DNA of 64,000 nt from Phocaeicola dorei (GCF_013009555.1 NZ_CP046176.1:1953501-2017500); one strand, 5' to 3'; shown: positions 26,770 to 37,230, counted from the first letter of the stretch. Program-made: numbers and translations. The notes: generated from the sequence alone by a model not told the origin.

Positions 26770-29700
26770 TTATAATAAGATAATGCGTTTCTGTAATATG
26801 GCAGCAATCTGTTGTCTCAGTTGTGGGGCGCTGATGGGCTTGGCCATATAGCCGTCGAAGCCATTTTCCATAACCCGTTGTTCATCACTGGCATAGGCGA
26901 AAGCGGTAACGGCGATGATAGGCACATCCAAGGATAGTTTTCGTATTTCTCGGGTGGCCTCATAGCCATCCATCACCGGCATATTGATATCCATCAGAAT
27001 TATCTGAGGATTATGGAGTTTATACAAATTGACCGCCTCTTTTCCATCCCAAGCATGAACCAGGTTATATTCTCGTTTCAAGATAGATTGGAACAGCCGG
27101 TAATTACTCTCATTGTCTTCGGCAACTAGAATGGTCAGCTTGTCTTTCTGCACGGAGATGGGCTGATGTTTGTCTTCCTTTTTGTTATCCACATCAGCGG
27201 GCTGGTAGGGAATGGTGAACCAGAAAGTGGATCCTTTTTCTTCCTCTGATTCTACGCCTATGTGTCCTCCCATGTGCTCTACAATCGTCTGGCAAATGGA
27301 TAATCCCAGTCCTGTACCCTGTACAAAAGAGTTCAGTTTGACGAAACGTCCGAATATGGAGTTCACTTTGTCGGCTGGAATGCCGCAACCGGTATCTTTA
27401 ACATAGAAATAAAGTTCTCTGCCGCATAGTTTGTAGCCGAAGGTGATGCTTCCTTGTGAGGTAAACTTGCTGGCGTTGTTCAGCAAATTATTCAAAACTT
27501 GCATCAGGCGGTTCTTTTCTGTCTTTATGGGGCAAGAGGGGAGTCCTTTGTGTGCAATCAGTTGAATGCCACAGGTTTCCGTCCGGTAACGGACCACGCT
27601 CTCTATTTCGGAAAGGATATCATTCAGTTCCACGTTGGAATAACTGAAATCCAGTGTGCCGGCCTCTATTTTCGATAAGTCCAGTATGTCGCTGATTAAT
27701 TGCAGCAGTAACGTATTGTTACTTTCAATGATATTGATATATTCCTGTTTTTCCTGTTCCTCTTCTGCAGTAGCAAGGATGTTTGAGAAACCGATGATAG
27801 CATTTAGCGGAGTGCGTATTTCGTGGCTCATATTGGCAAGGAAAGCGGACTTCAGCCGGTTGGATTCTTCCGCGCGGTCCTTGGCTGAAAGCAGTTCGTT
27901 TTCCATTGTTTTCCGTTCGTTGATAATCAGTGAGGAACCGACTAAAGTCAGCGGCTTTCCGTTTTTGTCTCTTGTTTCTACGGCTGCTTGTGCTTCTACC
28001 CAGTCTATTTTCCAATGTTTTCCATCATTGGCCAGTACACGGTACTCTTCTTTCACTTTCTCTATTTTTCCGTCTGCCAGGTCGCGGTAGGCCTGTATCA
28101 CGCGTGGACGGTCTTCTTTGATAATTTTGGCGAAATATTGTTTGTCCGATACGCTCAACTGATCTTCGCTGATGCTGCCCGGCATGGCTGCCATGGCAAT
28201 GGGGCGGTTAAGGTCGCACAAGATGGTATGGTCTTTCAAGTTCCATTTCCAAGGTACAATGTTGGCTACTTCCAGTGCCATGGAAAGTTTATGGTTCGTG
28301 GCGCTTAGCATTTGCTGTGCATTGTGCAACTCGGTGCTGTCCATGCAGAACACATCGACCATATCCGGTTCGGTGGAGCAATTCAGGACAACATCATAGA
28401 AGGTGTTGACGGTTTTAAAATAATATGGGAATGTGATCGATTTCTTTTCTTTCAAGGTGATACTCATGAAATGGGTGAATTCCGGTAAAGATTCGGGAAA
28501 GATTTCGGAGGCCCTTTTCCCTATTATATCGGATTTTTTAAAAAAACATCGTTCGAAATAACGGTTGACATCCTGATAAATGCTGTCTATAATATTTCCT
28601 TCTTTATCCCATATTACTTGTTCCTTCATGTAAAGAATCGGCATATTATCCACCAGGTTGATATATTGTGCGTTTGTTTCTATTTCATTTTGTTGGGCTC
28701 GTCTCAGGACTTTCAGCATCTGAATGCGTTTTTGTTGTGTTACAGCCATCAGTGCGAAGGCCATGAGCACAATCAGGATAAACCATTTGTATTTGTTCAG
28801 AAAGTGGACAGGCTTGTCATAGAAAATGGTGTCATCGGGGCATCGCTTGGGGTCGAGCCCTTTATTTATGAGTCTGGTATAGTTGAAGGTGGGGTGTGCT
28901 TCCTGAGGCTCATAGAAAGGAATGTCACTGGCTCTTTTTCCACCGAGGATGTCGTCAATTGTTTTCAATAATTGCTTGGTGAAGGCTTGTTCATTGTACA
29001 TGTATCCTCCTACCATACCTCCGTCGTCCATACCTGCATAGCGGATGGTGAAAAGAGGGGCGGAGATGCTGGAAATGCTTCTGTAAGCGTTTATCAGAAA
29101 GCTGTCCGAGGTGAAGGATTCGGTGAACCAAGTGGATACCAGAATGCCTGTAGTCTTGTCTGCCTTACGTACAGCATTATATAACTGGTGCAGAGTATTG
29201 GTGCGTGAAGAGATGTATTTATATTCCAGTTGCGGATATTTTGTTTGGATCAATTCCCGCAGTCGTTGGTCATATTCGGGATTTGGATAAATCCCGTCTC
29301 CCAAAAAGATGAGTCTTTTCATGCCGGGAATCATTTGCAGCATCAGTTCCACACTTTCTTCCAGATAGATAGGGGTATGCATGTAGGTGAAATTGTATTC
29401 TTGGGCCAGTTCGCTCATGTGTGTCTTTTCTTTGGGAGTGACTGTATCTCTCTGCCTGTAGAATATTTCAGGATACACATAGGGGTCTGCCCCGCAGACA
29501 ATAGTAGGTACGGTACCCCATAAAGCTTGTATCTCTTCTCTGAAAATCAGACTCATGCTTCCTACAAATACCAATAGACGGGGAGGGGTGGAGCCATATC
29601 TTGAGGAAAGTGTTTCTGAAAACTTTTCTATTTTAGCAGAATCGCCTACCATGAATAAATTCAGATGTTCTATGTAGGCGTCTATATTTTTGGTTCCGGC

Positions 29701-29907
29701 TAGTTTATGGACAATGGGGGTGGTAATGCTGTTGCTCCATGGAGAAGATTCGTTATAGCTGTTTAAAATCAGCACATATTCTTCGTTCCCGGTACGATCC
29801 TGTGCATTGGCAGCTTCACAGGTGAATGAGAAGATGGTACATATATAGGTATATATCAGCAGCCATTGAATATAGCCTATACGGATTCTCCTACGATTTT
29901 TATCCAT
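26770..29907 (-). CDS. Hybrid sensor histidine kinase / response regulator
   Basis: 1045 residues. Anchor helix near 13-33, then an extracytoplasmic ABC-type sensor domain (about 40-375, starting [16 protein letters not shown]), a second transmembrane helix ([16 protein letters not shown], near 385), two PAS-like regions (about 415-545 and 560-675), HisKA with [20 protein letters not shown], HATPase_c with DTGCGIP and GTGLGLSI, and a C-terminal receiver domain with the phosphoacceptor in [15 protein letters not shown]. No AraC-type output domain, so it differs from the classical HTCS regulators of polysaccharide loci. The sensor domain resembles that at 8432-10369. Faces away from the adjacent pectin operon's direction (convergent), so a link to pectin is not implied. 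Confidence 0.9.
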   Translation of the reverse strand: MDKNRRRIRIGYIQWLLIYTYICTIFSFTCEAANAQDRTGNEEYVLILNSYNESSPWSNSITTPIVHKLAGTKNIDAYIEHLNLFMVGDSAKIEKFSETLSSRYGSTPPRLLVFVGSMSLIFREEIQALWGTVPTIVCGADPYVYPEIFYRQRDTVTPKEKTHMSELAQEYNFTYMHTPIYLEESVELMLQMIPGMKRLIFLGDGIYPNPEYDQRLRELIQTKYPQLEYKYISSRTNTLHQLYNAVRKADKTTGILVSTWFTESFTSDSFLINAYRSISSISAPLFTIRYAGMDDGGMVGGYMYNEQAFTKQLLKTIDDILGGKRASDIPFYEPQEAHPTFNYTRLINKGLDPKRCPDDTIFYDKPVHFLNKYKWFILIVLMAFALMAVTQQKRIQMLKVLRRAQQNEIETNAQYINLVDNMPILYMKEQVIWDKEGNIIDSIYQDVNRYFERCFFKKSDIIGKRASEIFPESLPEFTHFMSITLKEKKSITFPYYFKTVNTFYDVVLNCSTEPDMVDVFCMDSTELHNAQQMLSATNHKLSMALEVANIVPWKWNLKDHTILCDLNRPIAMAAMPGSISEDQLSVSDKQYFAKIIKEDRPRVIQAYRDLADGKIEKVKEEYRVLANDGKHWKIDWVEAQAAVETRDKNGKPLTLVGSSLIINERKTMENELLSAKDRAEESNRLKSAFLANMSHEIRTPLNAIIGFSNILATAEEEQEKQEYINIIESNNTLLLQLISDILDLSKIEAGTLDFSYSNVELNDILSEIESVVRYRTETCGIQLIAHKGLPSCPIKTEKNRLMQVLNNLLNNASKFTSQGSITFGYKLCGRELYFYVKDTGCGIPADKVNSIFGRFVKLNSFVQGTGLGLSICQTIVEHMGGHIGVESEEEKGSTFWFTIPYQPADVDNKKEDKHQPISVQKDKLTILVAEDNESNYRLFQSILKREYNLVHAWDGKEAVNLYKLHNPQIILMDINMPVMDGYEATREIRKLSLDVPIIAVTAFAYASDEQRVMENGFDGYMAKPISAPQLRQQIAAILQKRIILL

Positions 29908-29958
29908 TATTGTTTTCTACTCTTCTTTAAATATATCGCTCTGATGCTTGTGATGAAA

Positions 29959-29966
29959 CAAATGTA
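29959..29966 (-). promoter_or_regulatory. -7 box of the hybrid sensor gene
   Basis: TACATTTG on the minus strand, about 50 bases before ATG 29907; no clear -33 element. The rest of 29908-30222 holds the AraC-site candidate at 30084 and no gene. Confidence 0.45.
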
Positions 29967-30083
29967 CTATTAAATCAGGGAGTGGACGAAGAAAAATAAA
30001 TGTTTAACAAATATTAAAAGAAACGCACTGAAGTGGGGAACTTCCTGTATGTCCAGGTGTGAACATTTTAAACGGGAACTTTG

Positions 30084-30097
30084 GCCAACTTATATGG
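30084..30097. promoter_or_regulatory. Candidate AraC-regulator operator, upstream copy
   Basis: GCCAACTTATATGG, inside TTGGCCAACTTATATGGCAA, which is itself an imperfect inverted repeat (TTGgCCA / TGGCAA). A nearly identical site lies before the DUF417 gene at 31062-31075. The site sits 126 bases before the araC start, consistent with autoregulation. Confidence 0.5.
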
Positions 30098-30222
30098 CAA
30101 TGATTTAAAATGCCGGTGAAAGGCAGGAAAAGAGGGAGGATGAGAAATATCTTTTGCGTTATCTCTTTTATATCTGAAGAAATAGCTTTATATTTATCCC
30201 CTCATCTTATTTTAAGGTAGTT

Positions 30223-31059
30223 ATGGAATATCACTTAAGTACTAAATTGAATGGAAATATAGCAATGACTTCCTGTTTCCATGAAAACTCCTTTTTGCAA
30301 CGTGACGGGAGTCTTTATAAATTTATATGGGTGCGGCATGGAACGCTGGATGTGGAAGTGGATCATGTGGTGATGCATCTGGAAAAAGAGGAAATGATTT
30401 CGCTCACTCCTTTGCATCATGTGCAGATAAGGGGAGTGGACGGTGAATACCTCACTTTTTTATTCAATAGTAACTTTTATTGTATTTACGGGCATGACAG
30501 CGAGGTGTCTTGTAACGGATTCCTGTTTAACGGTTCTTCCCGTGTCATGCGTTTGAAGCTTTCGCCTTCCCAGTCGGCCCGTCTTGACAGTATTGTCGAT
30601 ATTTTCAGAGGGGAGTGTGAAATACAAGACAACTTGCAGGAAGAAATGTTGCGTATTATTCTGAAACGTTTCATTATCACTTGTACCCGCATAGCCCGTG
30701 AAATGTTTGATGTAGACCCGGGGCGTGAGAACACGTTTGATGTGATTCGTCAGTTTTATGTGCTGGTTGACAGTCATTTTAAGGAGAAGAAGCAAGTGCA
30801 GGATTATGCTGATATGTTGTGTCGTTCTCCCAAGACCATTTCCAATCTCTTTTCCCTTTACAGGCTTTCTTCTCCTTTGCGTGTCATTCATGAACGCGTG
30901 GATGCGGAAGCCAAGCGCCTGTTGCTTTATACGGGCAAGAGTGCGAAGGAAATCAGTGAGATTCTGGGATTTGAGGATTTGGCTACATTTAGCCGGTTCT
31001 TTAAGAAAATGAACAAGGAGAGCCTTTCGGAATACCGGAAAAGAGAGAAACGGGAATAA
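30223..31059 (+). CDS. AraC-family transcriptional regulator
   Basis: 278 residues. The N-terminal ~135 residues form a small beta-barrel-like sensor with cysteines at 18, 87 and 97. The C-terminal AraC DNA-binding domain (about 180-275) shows both helix-turn-helix units: YADMLCRSPKTISNLFSLY and the second with KSAKEISEILGFEDLATFSRFFKK, followed by the family-typical SEYRKREK. It lies 83 bases before a DUF417 gene that shares an operator-like site, so it likely controls that gene and itself. Signal unknown. Confidence 0.9.
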   Translation: MEYHLSTKLNGNIAMTSCFHENSFLQRDGSLYKFIWVRHGTLDVEVDHVVMHLEKEEMISLTPLHHVQIRGVDGEYLTFLFNSNFYCIYGHDSEVSCNGFLFNGSSRVMRLKLSPSQSARLDSIVDIFRGECEIQDNLQEEMLRIILKRFIITCTRIAREMFDVDPGRENTFDVIRQFYVLVDSHFKEKKQVQDYADMLCRSPKTISNLFSLYRLSSPLRVIHERVDAEAKRLLLYTGKSAKEISEILGFEDLATFSRFFKKMNKESLSEYRKREKRE

Positions 31060-31061
31060 TT

Positions 31062-31075
31062 GCCAACCTATATGG
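31062..31075. promoter_or_regulatory. Candidate AraC-regulator operator, downstream copy
   Basis: GCCAACCTATATGG (13 of 14 identical to 30084-30097), followed by a half-site GCCATTTACTGG at 31083-31094 and a weak -7-like GACCTTTG at 31110-31117. Lies 67 bases before the DUF417 start, a sensible position for an activator. Confidence 0.5.
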
Positions 31076-31142
31076 GGGAATTGCCATTTACTGGAGAGGG
31101 AAAACTGCCGACCTTTGCACCAGGAAGTTAAATCTTTTAATA

Positions 31143-31742
31143 ATGAAAGCAATGATGACAAAATTAAAATCTCTGTTTGTTGCGTTTTTAACAATAGCAG
31201 CATCTGCCCAAAAACTGGGTATCAATCTTATCCGTGTGGCAATCCTTGTAATTTTTGTATGGATTGGCGGTCTGAAATTCTGGAATTATGAAGCCGAAGG
31301 AATTGTGCCTTTTGTGGCGAACAGTCCCTTTATGAGTTTCTTTTATACCAAGGACGCTCCTGAATATAAAGAATATAAGCTGAAAGAAGGCGAATTCGAT
31401 GAAGCGAAGCACCAGTGGCATGAAGAGAACAATACTTATGGGTTTTCTCATGGATTGGGTATTTTGATTATGGGAATCGGTATCTTGACGTTTTTAGGTA
31501 TCTTCTCTCCAAAAATCGGTTTGGTAGGGGCCGGACTGGCTATTGTCATGACACTGGGCACTTTGTCTTTCCTTGTGACAACGCCTGAGGTGTGGGTCCC
31601 CGATTTGGGAAGTGGCGAACAGGGGTTCCCTCTGCTGACGGGCGCCGGCCGTCTGGTCATTAAAGATACTGCTATTTTGGCAGGAGCTGTTGTTGTTCTT
31701 TCGGATAGTGCGAGAAGGGTATTGAACCAGTTGAAAAAGTAA
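31143..31742 (+). CDS. DUF417 family inner-membrane protein (RclC/YkgB-like)
   Basis: 199 residues with four hydrophobic helices (about 22-40, 100-120, 125-145 and 170-190). The opening LGINLIRVAILVIFVWIGGLKFWNYEAEGIVPFVANSPFMSFFY pattern (given in part: FVWIGGLKFWNYEAEGI) is typical of DUF417. In enterobacteria the DUF417 protein RclC belongs to the reactive-chlorine response controlled by the AraC regulator RclR. The AraC gene directly upstream gives the same pairing here, but a chlorine role is only inferred. Confidence 0.85.
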   Translation: MKAMMTKLKSLFVAFLTIAASAQKLGINLIRVAILVIFVWIGGLKFWNYEAEGIVPFVANSPFMSFFYTKDAPEYKEYKLKEGEFDEAKHQWHEENNTYGFSHGLGILIMGIGILTFLGIFSPKIGLVGAGLAIVMTLGTLSFLVTTPEVWVPDLGSGEQGFPLLTGAGRLVIKDTAILAGAVVVLSDSARRVLNQLKK

Positions 31743-32062
31743 AGTTAGAAAGACCGGTCACGGACATGCCCTTTTATAGGGGTGTATATGGATGTATTCC
31801 AGCGGGAGGCAAGTATTTCCTGCAAGACATAACTATCTATGAGGCAAGTTGTATCCTGTGTCATCTTGCTGTCTGTCAGCTATTGATAATGAATGCAAAT
31901 TTGGCAGATTCTGCGGTTAACCCCTGTTAAGTGCTTATCTATCTGTGTTAAAAGAGGAAAAAAATCTCTGACAAACGGTACAACCGTACAATATTTGTCA
32001 TTACATTAGCGTCAGAAATGTTAAACCAAACTTGAAATTAACAAATTAATAGATATTAAGTT
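31743..32062. other. Intergenic region before the HtrA protease
   Basis: No gene. Near the right end, TGACAAACGGTAC and AATATTTGTCA flank CGGTACAACCGTAC (around 31970-32001), giving an imperfect palindrome with an inner CGGTAC/ACCGTAC pair. A weak -7-like AATATTTG overlaps it. This may be the htrA promoter and a stress-regulator site. Confidence 0.4.
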
Positions 32063-33586
32063 ATGAAACAAGCAACTAAAATGGTACTAGGCGCAGCAGC
32101 AATTGTAGCAGTCAGCGCAGGTGTAGCAGGAGTAACGACTTATTCTATGTTGAAACCCGAGCCAAACAAAAGCGTGGCCTTTAATGATGTGTTCCAACAA
32201 AATCCGAATACAAGACTTGCCGCGCTGGACGCCACCCAAATGCAACCGGTGGATTTGACTCAGGCAGCGGAAAATTCAGTGCATGCAGTAGTTCATATAA
32301 AGTCAACTCAAGAATCAAAAACTCAGACAGTTACCGTTCGTGATCCGTTCTATGATTTCTTTGGTGATATTTTTGGGAATGGCAGAGGCGGCGGTCAGCA
32401 GCGTCAGGTGCAGACTCCTGAAAGAGTGGGATTCGGTTCCGGAGTGATCATCTCGAAAGATGGATATATTGTAACGAATAACCATGTAATTGATAATGCT
32501 GATGTGATCAGTGTCAAACTGAATGACGGACGTGAATATAAAGGACGTGTAATCGGCACAGATCCCAGCACGGATTTAGCGTTGGTTAAAATTGAAGCGG
32601 ATGAACTTCCCACTATTCCCGTAGGCGATTCGGAGGCTTTGAAAGTGGGCGAGTGGGTATTGGCTGTAGGTAATCCGTTTAATATGACATCTACAGTAAC
32701 CGCCGGTATTGTGAGTGCCAAGGCACGTTCTTTGGGCGTATATAATCAAGGTGTGGAATCATTCATCCAGACGGATGCAGCTATTAACCAAGGTAACAGT
32801 GGTGGGGCATTGGTCAATGCAAAAGGAGAGTTGGTAGGTATCAACTCGGTGCTTTATTCACCGACAGGAGCTTATTCCGGATACGGTTTTGCCATCCCTA
32901 CCAGTATTATGAAAAAGGTAATAGCCGATTTGAAAGAATACGGAACCGTTCAGCGTGCGGTATTGGGTATCAAGGGTACTCCGATTAATGATGACCAGCA
33001 GATGATGCCGGAAGAAATCAAGAAGAAAGTGAAGGAACTGGGTGCTACCGATGGTGTGCTGATAGCTGAGGTGATTGATGGAGGTTCTGCGGCTGGTAAC
33101 TTGGAAGTGGACGATGTCATTATCGGTATTGACGGAAAACGTGTGAAGAACTTTGCAGAGTTGCAGGAAGGGTTGGCTAAACACCGTCCGGGTGACAAAG
33201 TAACCGTCAAGGTGTTGCGTGACAAGAAAGAAAAGGATATCGAGATGACTTTGAAAAATGCACAGGGAACAACGAAAGTGGTGAAGAGTGCGGGCATGGA
33301 TATCTTGGGCGCAGCGTTCCGTGAAGTTCCTCAGGAATTGAAGAGACAATTGAACTTGGGATATGGTGTGGAAGTCACAGGTGTGACAGACGGTAAAATG
33401 AAAGCTGCCGGTATCCGTAAAGGCTTCATCATCCTGAAGGCAAATGGACAACCTGTCAAATCAGTAAATGATTTGGAAGATGTGCTGAAAGCTGCTACCC
33501 AGTCACCGGATCAGGTATTGTTCTTGAGCGGTATGTTCCCGTCAGGTAAACGTGCGAACTATGCAGTAGATTTGATACAGGAATAA
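32063..33586 (+). CDS. HtrA/DegQ-family periplasmic serine protease
   Basis: 507 residues. N-terminal signal/anchor (MVLGAAAIVAVSAGVAGVTTYSM). Chymotrypsin-like domain with triad His in VTNNHVIDNA, Asp in PSTDLALVKI and Ser in QGNSGGALVN. Two PDZ domains follow (about 295-385 and 415-505). Degrades or refolds damaged envelope proteins. Stands alone upstream of rpoD, an arrangement I recall from B. thetaiotaomicron as well. A strong hairpin follows at 33628. Confidence 0.95.
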   Translation: MKQATKMVLGAAAIVAVSAGVAGVTTYSMLKPEPNKSVAFNDVFQQNPNTRLAALDATQMQPVDLTQAAENSVHAVVHIKSTQESKTQTVTVRDPFYDFFGDIFGNGRGGGQQRQVQTPERVGFGSGVIISKDGYIVTNNHVIDNADVISVKLNDGREYKGRVIGTDPSTDLALVKIEADELPTIPVGDSEALKVGEWVLAVGNPFNMTSTVTAGIVSAKARSLGVYNQGVESFIQTDAAINQGNSGGALVNAKGELVGINSVLYSPTGAYSGYGFAIPTSIMKKVIADLKEYGTVQRAVLGIKGTPINDDQQMMPEEIKKKVKELGATDGVLIAEVIDGGSAAGNLEVDDVIIGIDGKRVKNFAELQEGLAKHRPGDKVTVKVLRDKKEKDIEMTLKNAQGTTKVVKSAGMDILGAAFREVPQELKRQLNLGYGVEVTGVTDGKMKAAGIRKGFIILKANGQPVKSVNDLEDVLKAATQSPDQVLFLSGMFPSGKRANYAVDLIQE

Positions 33587-33627
33587 GGATATTTTTAAGG
33601 TAGAAAGTTTCAATAGGTAAAGTTTAG

Positions 33628-33661
33628 AGGATGCACGGTAAGGGACACTTCCGTGCATCCT
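33628..33661 (+). terminator. Hairpin terminator after the HtrA protease
   Basis: AGGATGCACGG (33628-33638) and CCGTGCATCCT (33651-33661) pair perfectly over 11 bases. The following T tract is short (GATTTTA), so termination strength is uncertain. From here to 34059 nothing else was recognised. Confidence 0.65.
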
Positions 33662-34059
33662 GATTTTATAGTCAAACAGGATTGATATGCTGGAAAGAAG
33701 CATTGTAAACGGAATTTCGGGGATGATGGGAACACAAGTTTGATTTTTAGTATGTTTTTATCCGATAGTAGAGTCGTGTAACTATTAATTTGCGTCATAG
33801 GTGTTTGCGTTCCCGTCCGGCCGGAAAACGGAGGACATAAATCAATTCTGTTTCACGATAAGATAAGAGCTGTTGACAGGATCCATCCTTACGCTATATC
33901 ATGGAATAATCTCTATTAAGTAAGCTGATAAGATCAATAAAGAGAAAGATATAACCCTATTTTCGCAAAATATTTAGGAAAAGAAGGACAAAGATAGTCT
34001 TTTTTGATTTATTAGCTAATATTTTTCAAACAAAAATGGATGTATTCCATTTAATGTTG

Positions 34060-34067
34060 TAAATTTG
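34060..34067 (+). promoter_or_regulatory. -7 box of rpoD
   Basis: TAAATTTG 24 bases before ATG 34092, giving a very short leader. No clear -33 TTTG at 19-21 bases upstream. Confidence 0.5.
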
Positions 34068-34091
34068 CATCCCAAATTTGTTTTATAGAGA

Positions 34092-34952
34092 ATGAGACAA
34101 TTAAAGATTACCAAAAGTATCACTAACCGAGAGAGCGCATCTCTGGATAAGTATTTACAGGAAATAGGCCGTGAAGACCTGATTACTGTAGAGGAAGAGG
34201 TAGAGCTCGCTCAGCGTATCCGTAAAGGCGACCGGGTAGCATTGGAAAAACTGACACGTGCCAACTTGCGTTTCGTCGTGTCTGTAGCCAAGCAGTATCA
34301 AAATCAGGGGTTAAGTCTTCCTGACTTGATTAATGAAGGCAACCTGGGATTGATTAAAGCAGCTGAAAAGTTCGATGAGACCCGAGGCTTCAAGTTTATC
34401 AGTTACGCCGTATGGTGGATTCGTCAGTCTATTCTCCAGGCATTGGCAGAACAGTCACGTATTGTCCGTTTGCCGTTGAATCAGGTAGGCTCGTTGAACA
34501 AGATCAGCAAAGCCTTCTCTAAATTCGAACAGGAAAACGAGCGTCGTCCTTCTCCGGAAGAACTGGCCGATGAACTGGAAATACCTGTAGACAAAATCTC
34601 GGACACGTTGAAGGTTTCAGGACGCCACATTTCTGTAGACGCTCCTTTTGTGGAAGGAGAAGACAACAGTTTGTTGGATGTGCTTGTGAACGACGACTCG
34701 CCTATGGCAGACCGTTCCTTGGTTAATGAGTCACTTGCGAGGGAAATTGATAGAGCACTCTCTACGCTGACCGAAAGGGAGAAGGATATTATCCAGATGT
34801 TTTTCGGTATTAATACGCAGGAAATGACGTTGGAAGAAATCGGCGATAAATTCGGCCTCACTCGTGAGCGCGTACGCCAGATTAAAGAGAAAGCCATTAG
34901 AAGATTGAGACAAAATTCGCGTAGCAAGCTGCTTAAGTCTTATTTAGGGTAA
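34092..34952 (+). CDS. rpoD: Primary sigma factor RpoD (Bacteroidetes type)
   Basis: 286 residues. Region 1.2 ([19 protein letters not shown]), region 2 with the core-binding and -10 recognition helices ([38 protein letters not shown], quoted in part: [19 protein letters not shown]), region 3 and region 4 with the -33 reading helix ([20 protein letters not shown]). The length and missing region 1.1 identify the Bacteroidetes housekeeping sigma, which reads the TTTG/TAnnTTTG promoters noted throughout this window. Confidence 0.96.
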   Translation: MRQLKITKSITNRESASLDKYLQEIGREDLITVEEEVELAQRIRKGDRVALEKLTRANLRFVVSVAKQYQNQGLSLPDLINEGNLGLIKAAEKFDETRGFKFISYAVWWIRQSILQALAEQSRIVRLPLNQVGSLNKISKAFSKFEQENERRPSPEELADELEIPVDKISDTLKVSGRHISVDAPFVEGEDNSLLDVLVNDDSPMADRSLVNESLAREIDRALSTLTEREKDIIQMFFGINTQEMTLEEIGDKFGLTRERVRQIKEKAIRRLRQNSRSKLLKSYLG

Positions 34953-34977
34953 GAAAGATTCGGTTTCCGAAAAGAAA

Positions 34978-35020
34978 ACAAAGCACAAGATGGAAGGTTA
35001 CTCCCGTCTTGTGCTTTTGT
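34978..35020 (+). terminator. Terminator of rpoD
   Basis: AAGCACAAGA (34981-34990) pairs with TCTTGTGCTT (35007-35016), then TTGTT. Confidence 0.7.
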
Positions 35021-35037
35021 TCATAATATACCAATAA

Positions 35038-35076
35038 TGCCCATTGGCTGCGCTATGTGCCACATGGTAATGGGCA
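35038..35076. repeat. REP-like palindromic element
   Basis: TGCCCATT (35038-35045) and AATGGGCA (35069-35076) flank a core with GCTGCGCTATGTGCC. Wider weak symmetry extends to about 35095. Same flavour as the elements at 14926, 38597 and 56941. Confidence 0.5.
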
Positions 35077-35173
35077 CATCAGCAAATTATTATAGTTAAT
35101 TAATCTATTACTTTTTCGTATTTGTCCGTAAATAACTATTTTTGTCCTCTAATAAAATTATAAAATTAGAATT

Positions 35174-35575
35174 ATGAAATCCATAAAGATTCTGTGCTCT
35201 TTATTATTGGTACTGATGGTATGCTCGGCATTCTCATTGAAAGGAAGTAAAGGTAAATCCGTTTATATAGTAGGTGTATCCGCATCGTTTACAGATTCAT
35301 TGGTTTATTTCACGGAAATCCAATTGCTGGACAGTGTAAGGCTGGATAAGAATAAGATGTTGCCGGAACGCTCACAATACAGTTATCAGCTGAAAAATTA
35401 TTTGGAAAACGAGGAAGGGCTGACGAACCGCACTTGCTTTGTTTATTTCTCGAACAGCAGAAAGAAACTGCAGAAGACCATCAATAAGATGAAGATCAAG
35501 TATCAAAAAGGAAAGACCTTGCTGATTCGCGAAGTGAACCCCAATGCATTCAAGTTCAAGAAACCGGAAGAGTGA
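35174..35575 (+). CDS. Small secreted protein of unknown function
   Basis: 133 residues with a signal peptide (MKSIKILCSLLLVLMVCSAFS). The rest is basic and lysine-rich, with a SVYIVGVSASFTDSLVYFTEI beta-rich start. No domain recognised. It ends 10 bases before the ATG of the clostripain-family lipoprotein, so the two are probably cotranscribed and may act together, for example as inhibitor or accessory factor; that is a guess from position only. Confidence 0.75.
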   Translation: MKSIKILCSLLLVLMVCSAFSLKGSKGKSVYIVGVSASFTDSLVYFTEIQLLDSVRLDKNKMLPERSQYSYQLKNYLENEEGLTNRTCFVYFSNSRKKLQKTINKMKIKYQKGKTLLIREVNPNAFKFKKPEE

Positions 35576-35585
35576 TCCTTTTCTT

Positions 35586-36848
35586 ATGAAAAAGATTCTA
35601 TTTATATTTTTAACAGCCTGCTTTTTCTTCTCTTGCGAGAAGGAAACAATCGTGATTCCTCAGCAACATGCCGGAAGAACGGTCCTGGCTTTCTTTTGGG
35701 CGGATAACAGCTTGAATTCCAATTTGCGTAATAATATTCGGACGATGATGCAGGGGCTTCAGGCTATGAAGGATTCGGCTGCTTTGTTGGTATATTGGGA
35801 TGGTGAGGCTTCGGATATCAGTTGGCCGGAGCCTTGTATCGTTGAATATGTGACTAATGGTCAAGGGGGGATCAACAGTATGTCCAAAGAAGCGGTCAAT
35901 GCGATGATCGCGGATCAGGACATGTCGGTTCACGACTTGATAAGTATTGGCAATATCAGAAAAAAATATTCCCCTCAGACATCGACGGAGAAAACCGTCA
36001 TGCAGACAGTGATAGGTGATATGATGAGTGTTTATCCGTCGGAAAGTTATGGAATAATCTTTGGTTCTCACGGTTCAGGATGGTTGCCCACTATTACCGG
36101 CACCCGTTCTATAGGTCAAGATGGCGGCCGGTATTCCAGTGACACAGCGTTGATACCGGAATTGGCGGAAGTGCTGCGTACGGTAAATCCTCAAAAGTTT
36201 GATTTTGTCTTGTTTGATGCGTGTATGATGGGGTGTGCCGAAGTGTATTATGAGCTGAAGGATGCTGCCAAATATTGCATCGCTTCTGTACTTGATATAC
36301 CGGCAGCCGGATTTCCTTATGCAAGTGTGATGCCTTATTTGTATGAAAATGCGATCAAGGAGTATTTGAAGCCAATCTGTAAAGATTATATAGATTATTA
36401 TAACTATAATGGTTGGGGAACCATTTCGGCAGTGGATTGCAATCAGATGGAAGGTTTGGCGGAAGCGGTCAGAAGTGTGATTTTGTCCAATCAGGATAGC
36501 CTGAAGAACGTGGATATAGCTGATTTGCAGCAATATGGCAAAGGCAGCAGCAACTTCAAAGGATATGCCTATGATATGTTACAGTTTATTGAAAAATTGT
36601 GTGGAGGAATGGCTCCAGACGATTTTACGCAACAATTAAAGAAGACGGTCATTTATACAGATTATACTCATGATCCCACCTCATCCTTGTACAGAATAGA
36701 TGGGGATAGCTACAGTGGAATGGGTATGTATATCCCCAATTCATTCACCACTCCCAAATATTTGCTTTGGAACAATTATTTCAAGTCTTCCATAGCGTGG
36801 TATCATGCATCCGGATGGGCTGAAACGGAATCTATTTGGGGGAATTGA
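35586..36848 (+). CDS. Clostripain-family (C11) cysteine peptidase lipoprotein
   Basis: 420 residues from ATG 35586; an upstream in-frame start at 35544 would overlap the previous gene and hide the signal peptide. Lipobox FFFSC places the lipidated Cys near residue 16. The C11 catalytic dyad is visible as His in IIFGSHGSGW and Cys in VLFDACMMGCAEVY. Family members cleave after Arg or Lys; relatives include fragipain of B. fragilis and PmC11 of Parabacteroides. The 3' end overlaps the convergent lipoprotein gene by 17 bases. Confidence 0.88.
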   Translation: MKKILFIFLTACFFFSCEKETIVIPQQHAGRTVLAFFWADNSLNSNLRNNIRTMMQGLQAMKDSAALLVYWDGEASDISWPEPCIVEYVTNGQGGINSMSKEAVNAMIADQDMSVHDLISIGNIRKKYSPQTSTEKTVMQTVIGDMMSVYPSESYGIIFGSHGSGWLPTITGTRSIGQDGGRYSSDTALIPELAEVLRTVNPQKFDFVLFDACMMGCAEVYYELKDAAKYCIASVLDIPAAGFPYASVMPYLYENAIKEYLKPICKDYIDYYNYNGWGTISAVDCNQMEGLAEAVRSVILSNQDSLKNVDIADLQQYGKGSSNFKGYAYDMLQFIEKLCGGMAPDDFTQQLKKTVIYTDYTHDPTSSLYRIDGDSYSGMGMYIPNSFTTPKYLLWNNYFKSSIAWYHASGWAETESIWGN

Positions 36849-37230
36849 AGGAGAATGCAGCCAGTTGCTTTTTACTTGATCCCGAATAATAGATATAGCG
36901 GATGGAAGTACCGAATTTCCGGTATTCTTCCATTTCCACCGAGTTGTCTACTGCATTCTGCAGGGCTTGTTTAAAGGCGGCATAATGGGTGTTCATATAA
37001 GTGGCGTTGTCCAGTTCTCCTGTAACACTGTAGAAATAGCTCACACTATTATCTTTCTCATTATAACGGGTGCTGTCCAGTGTAATCGTTTCGTTCATAC
37101 GTGTGGGGCAGGACCGGTTGGTCTTTTCGGCTGTCTGTTTGAATTTACGGACTTGTGAACGGTGGTTATTATTACATCCTGCCAAAGTAAGGATGCCTAG
37201 GGCCGCTATTATAACTGTTTCTCTTTTCAT
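36832..37230 (-). CDS. Small lipoprotein of unknown function
   Basis: 132 residues. Lipobox LTLAGC gives a lipidated Cys at about residue 19. The mature part (GSSKKQLAAFSF at the end, YNEKDNSVSYFYSVTGEL in the middle) resembles small Bacteroides lipoproteins without assigned role. Convergent with and overlapping the C11 peptidase gene at the 3' end. Confidence 0.75.
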   Translation of the reverse strand: MKRETVIIAALGILTLAGCNNNHRSQVRKFKQTAEKTNRSCPTRMNETITLDSTRYNEKDNSVSYFYSVTGELDNATYMNTHYAAFKQALQNAVDNSVEMEEYRKFGTSIRYIYYSGSSKKQLAAFSFNSPK

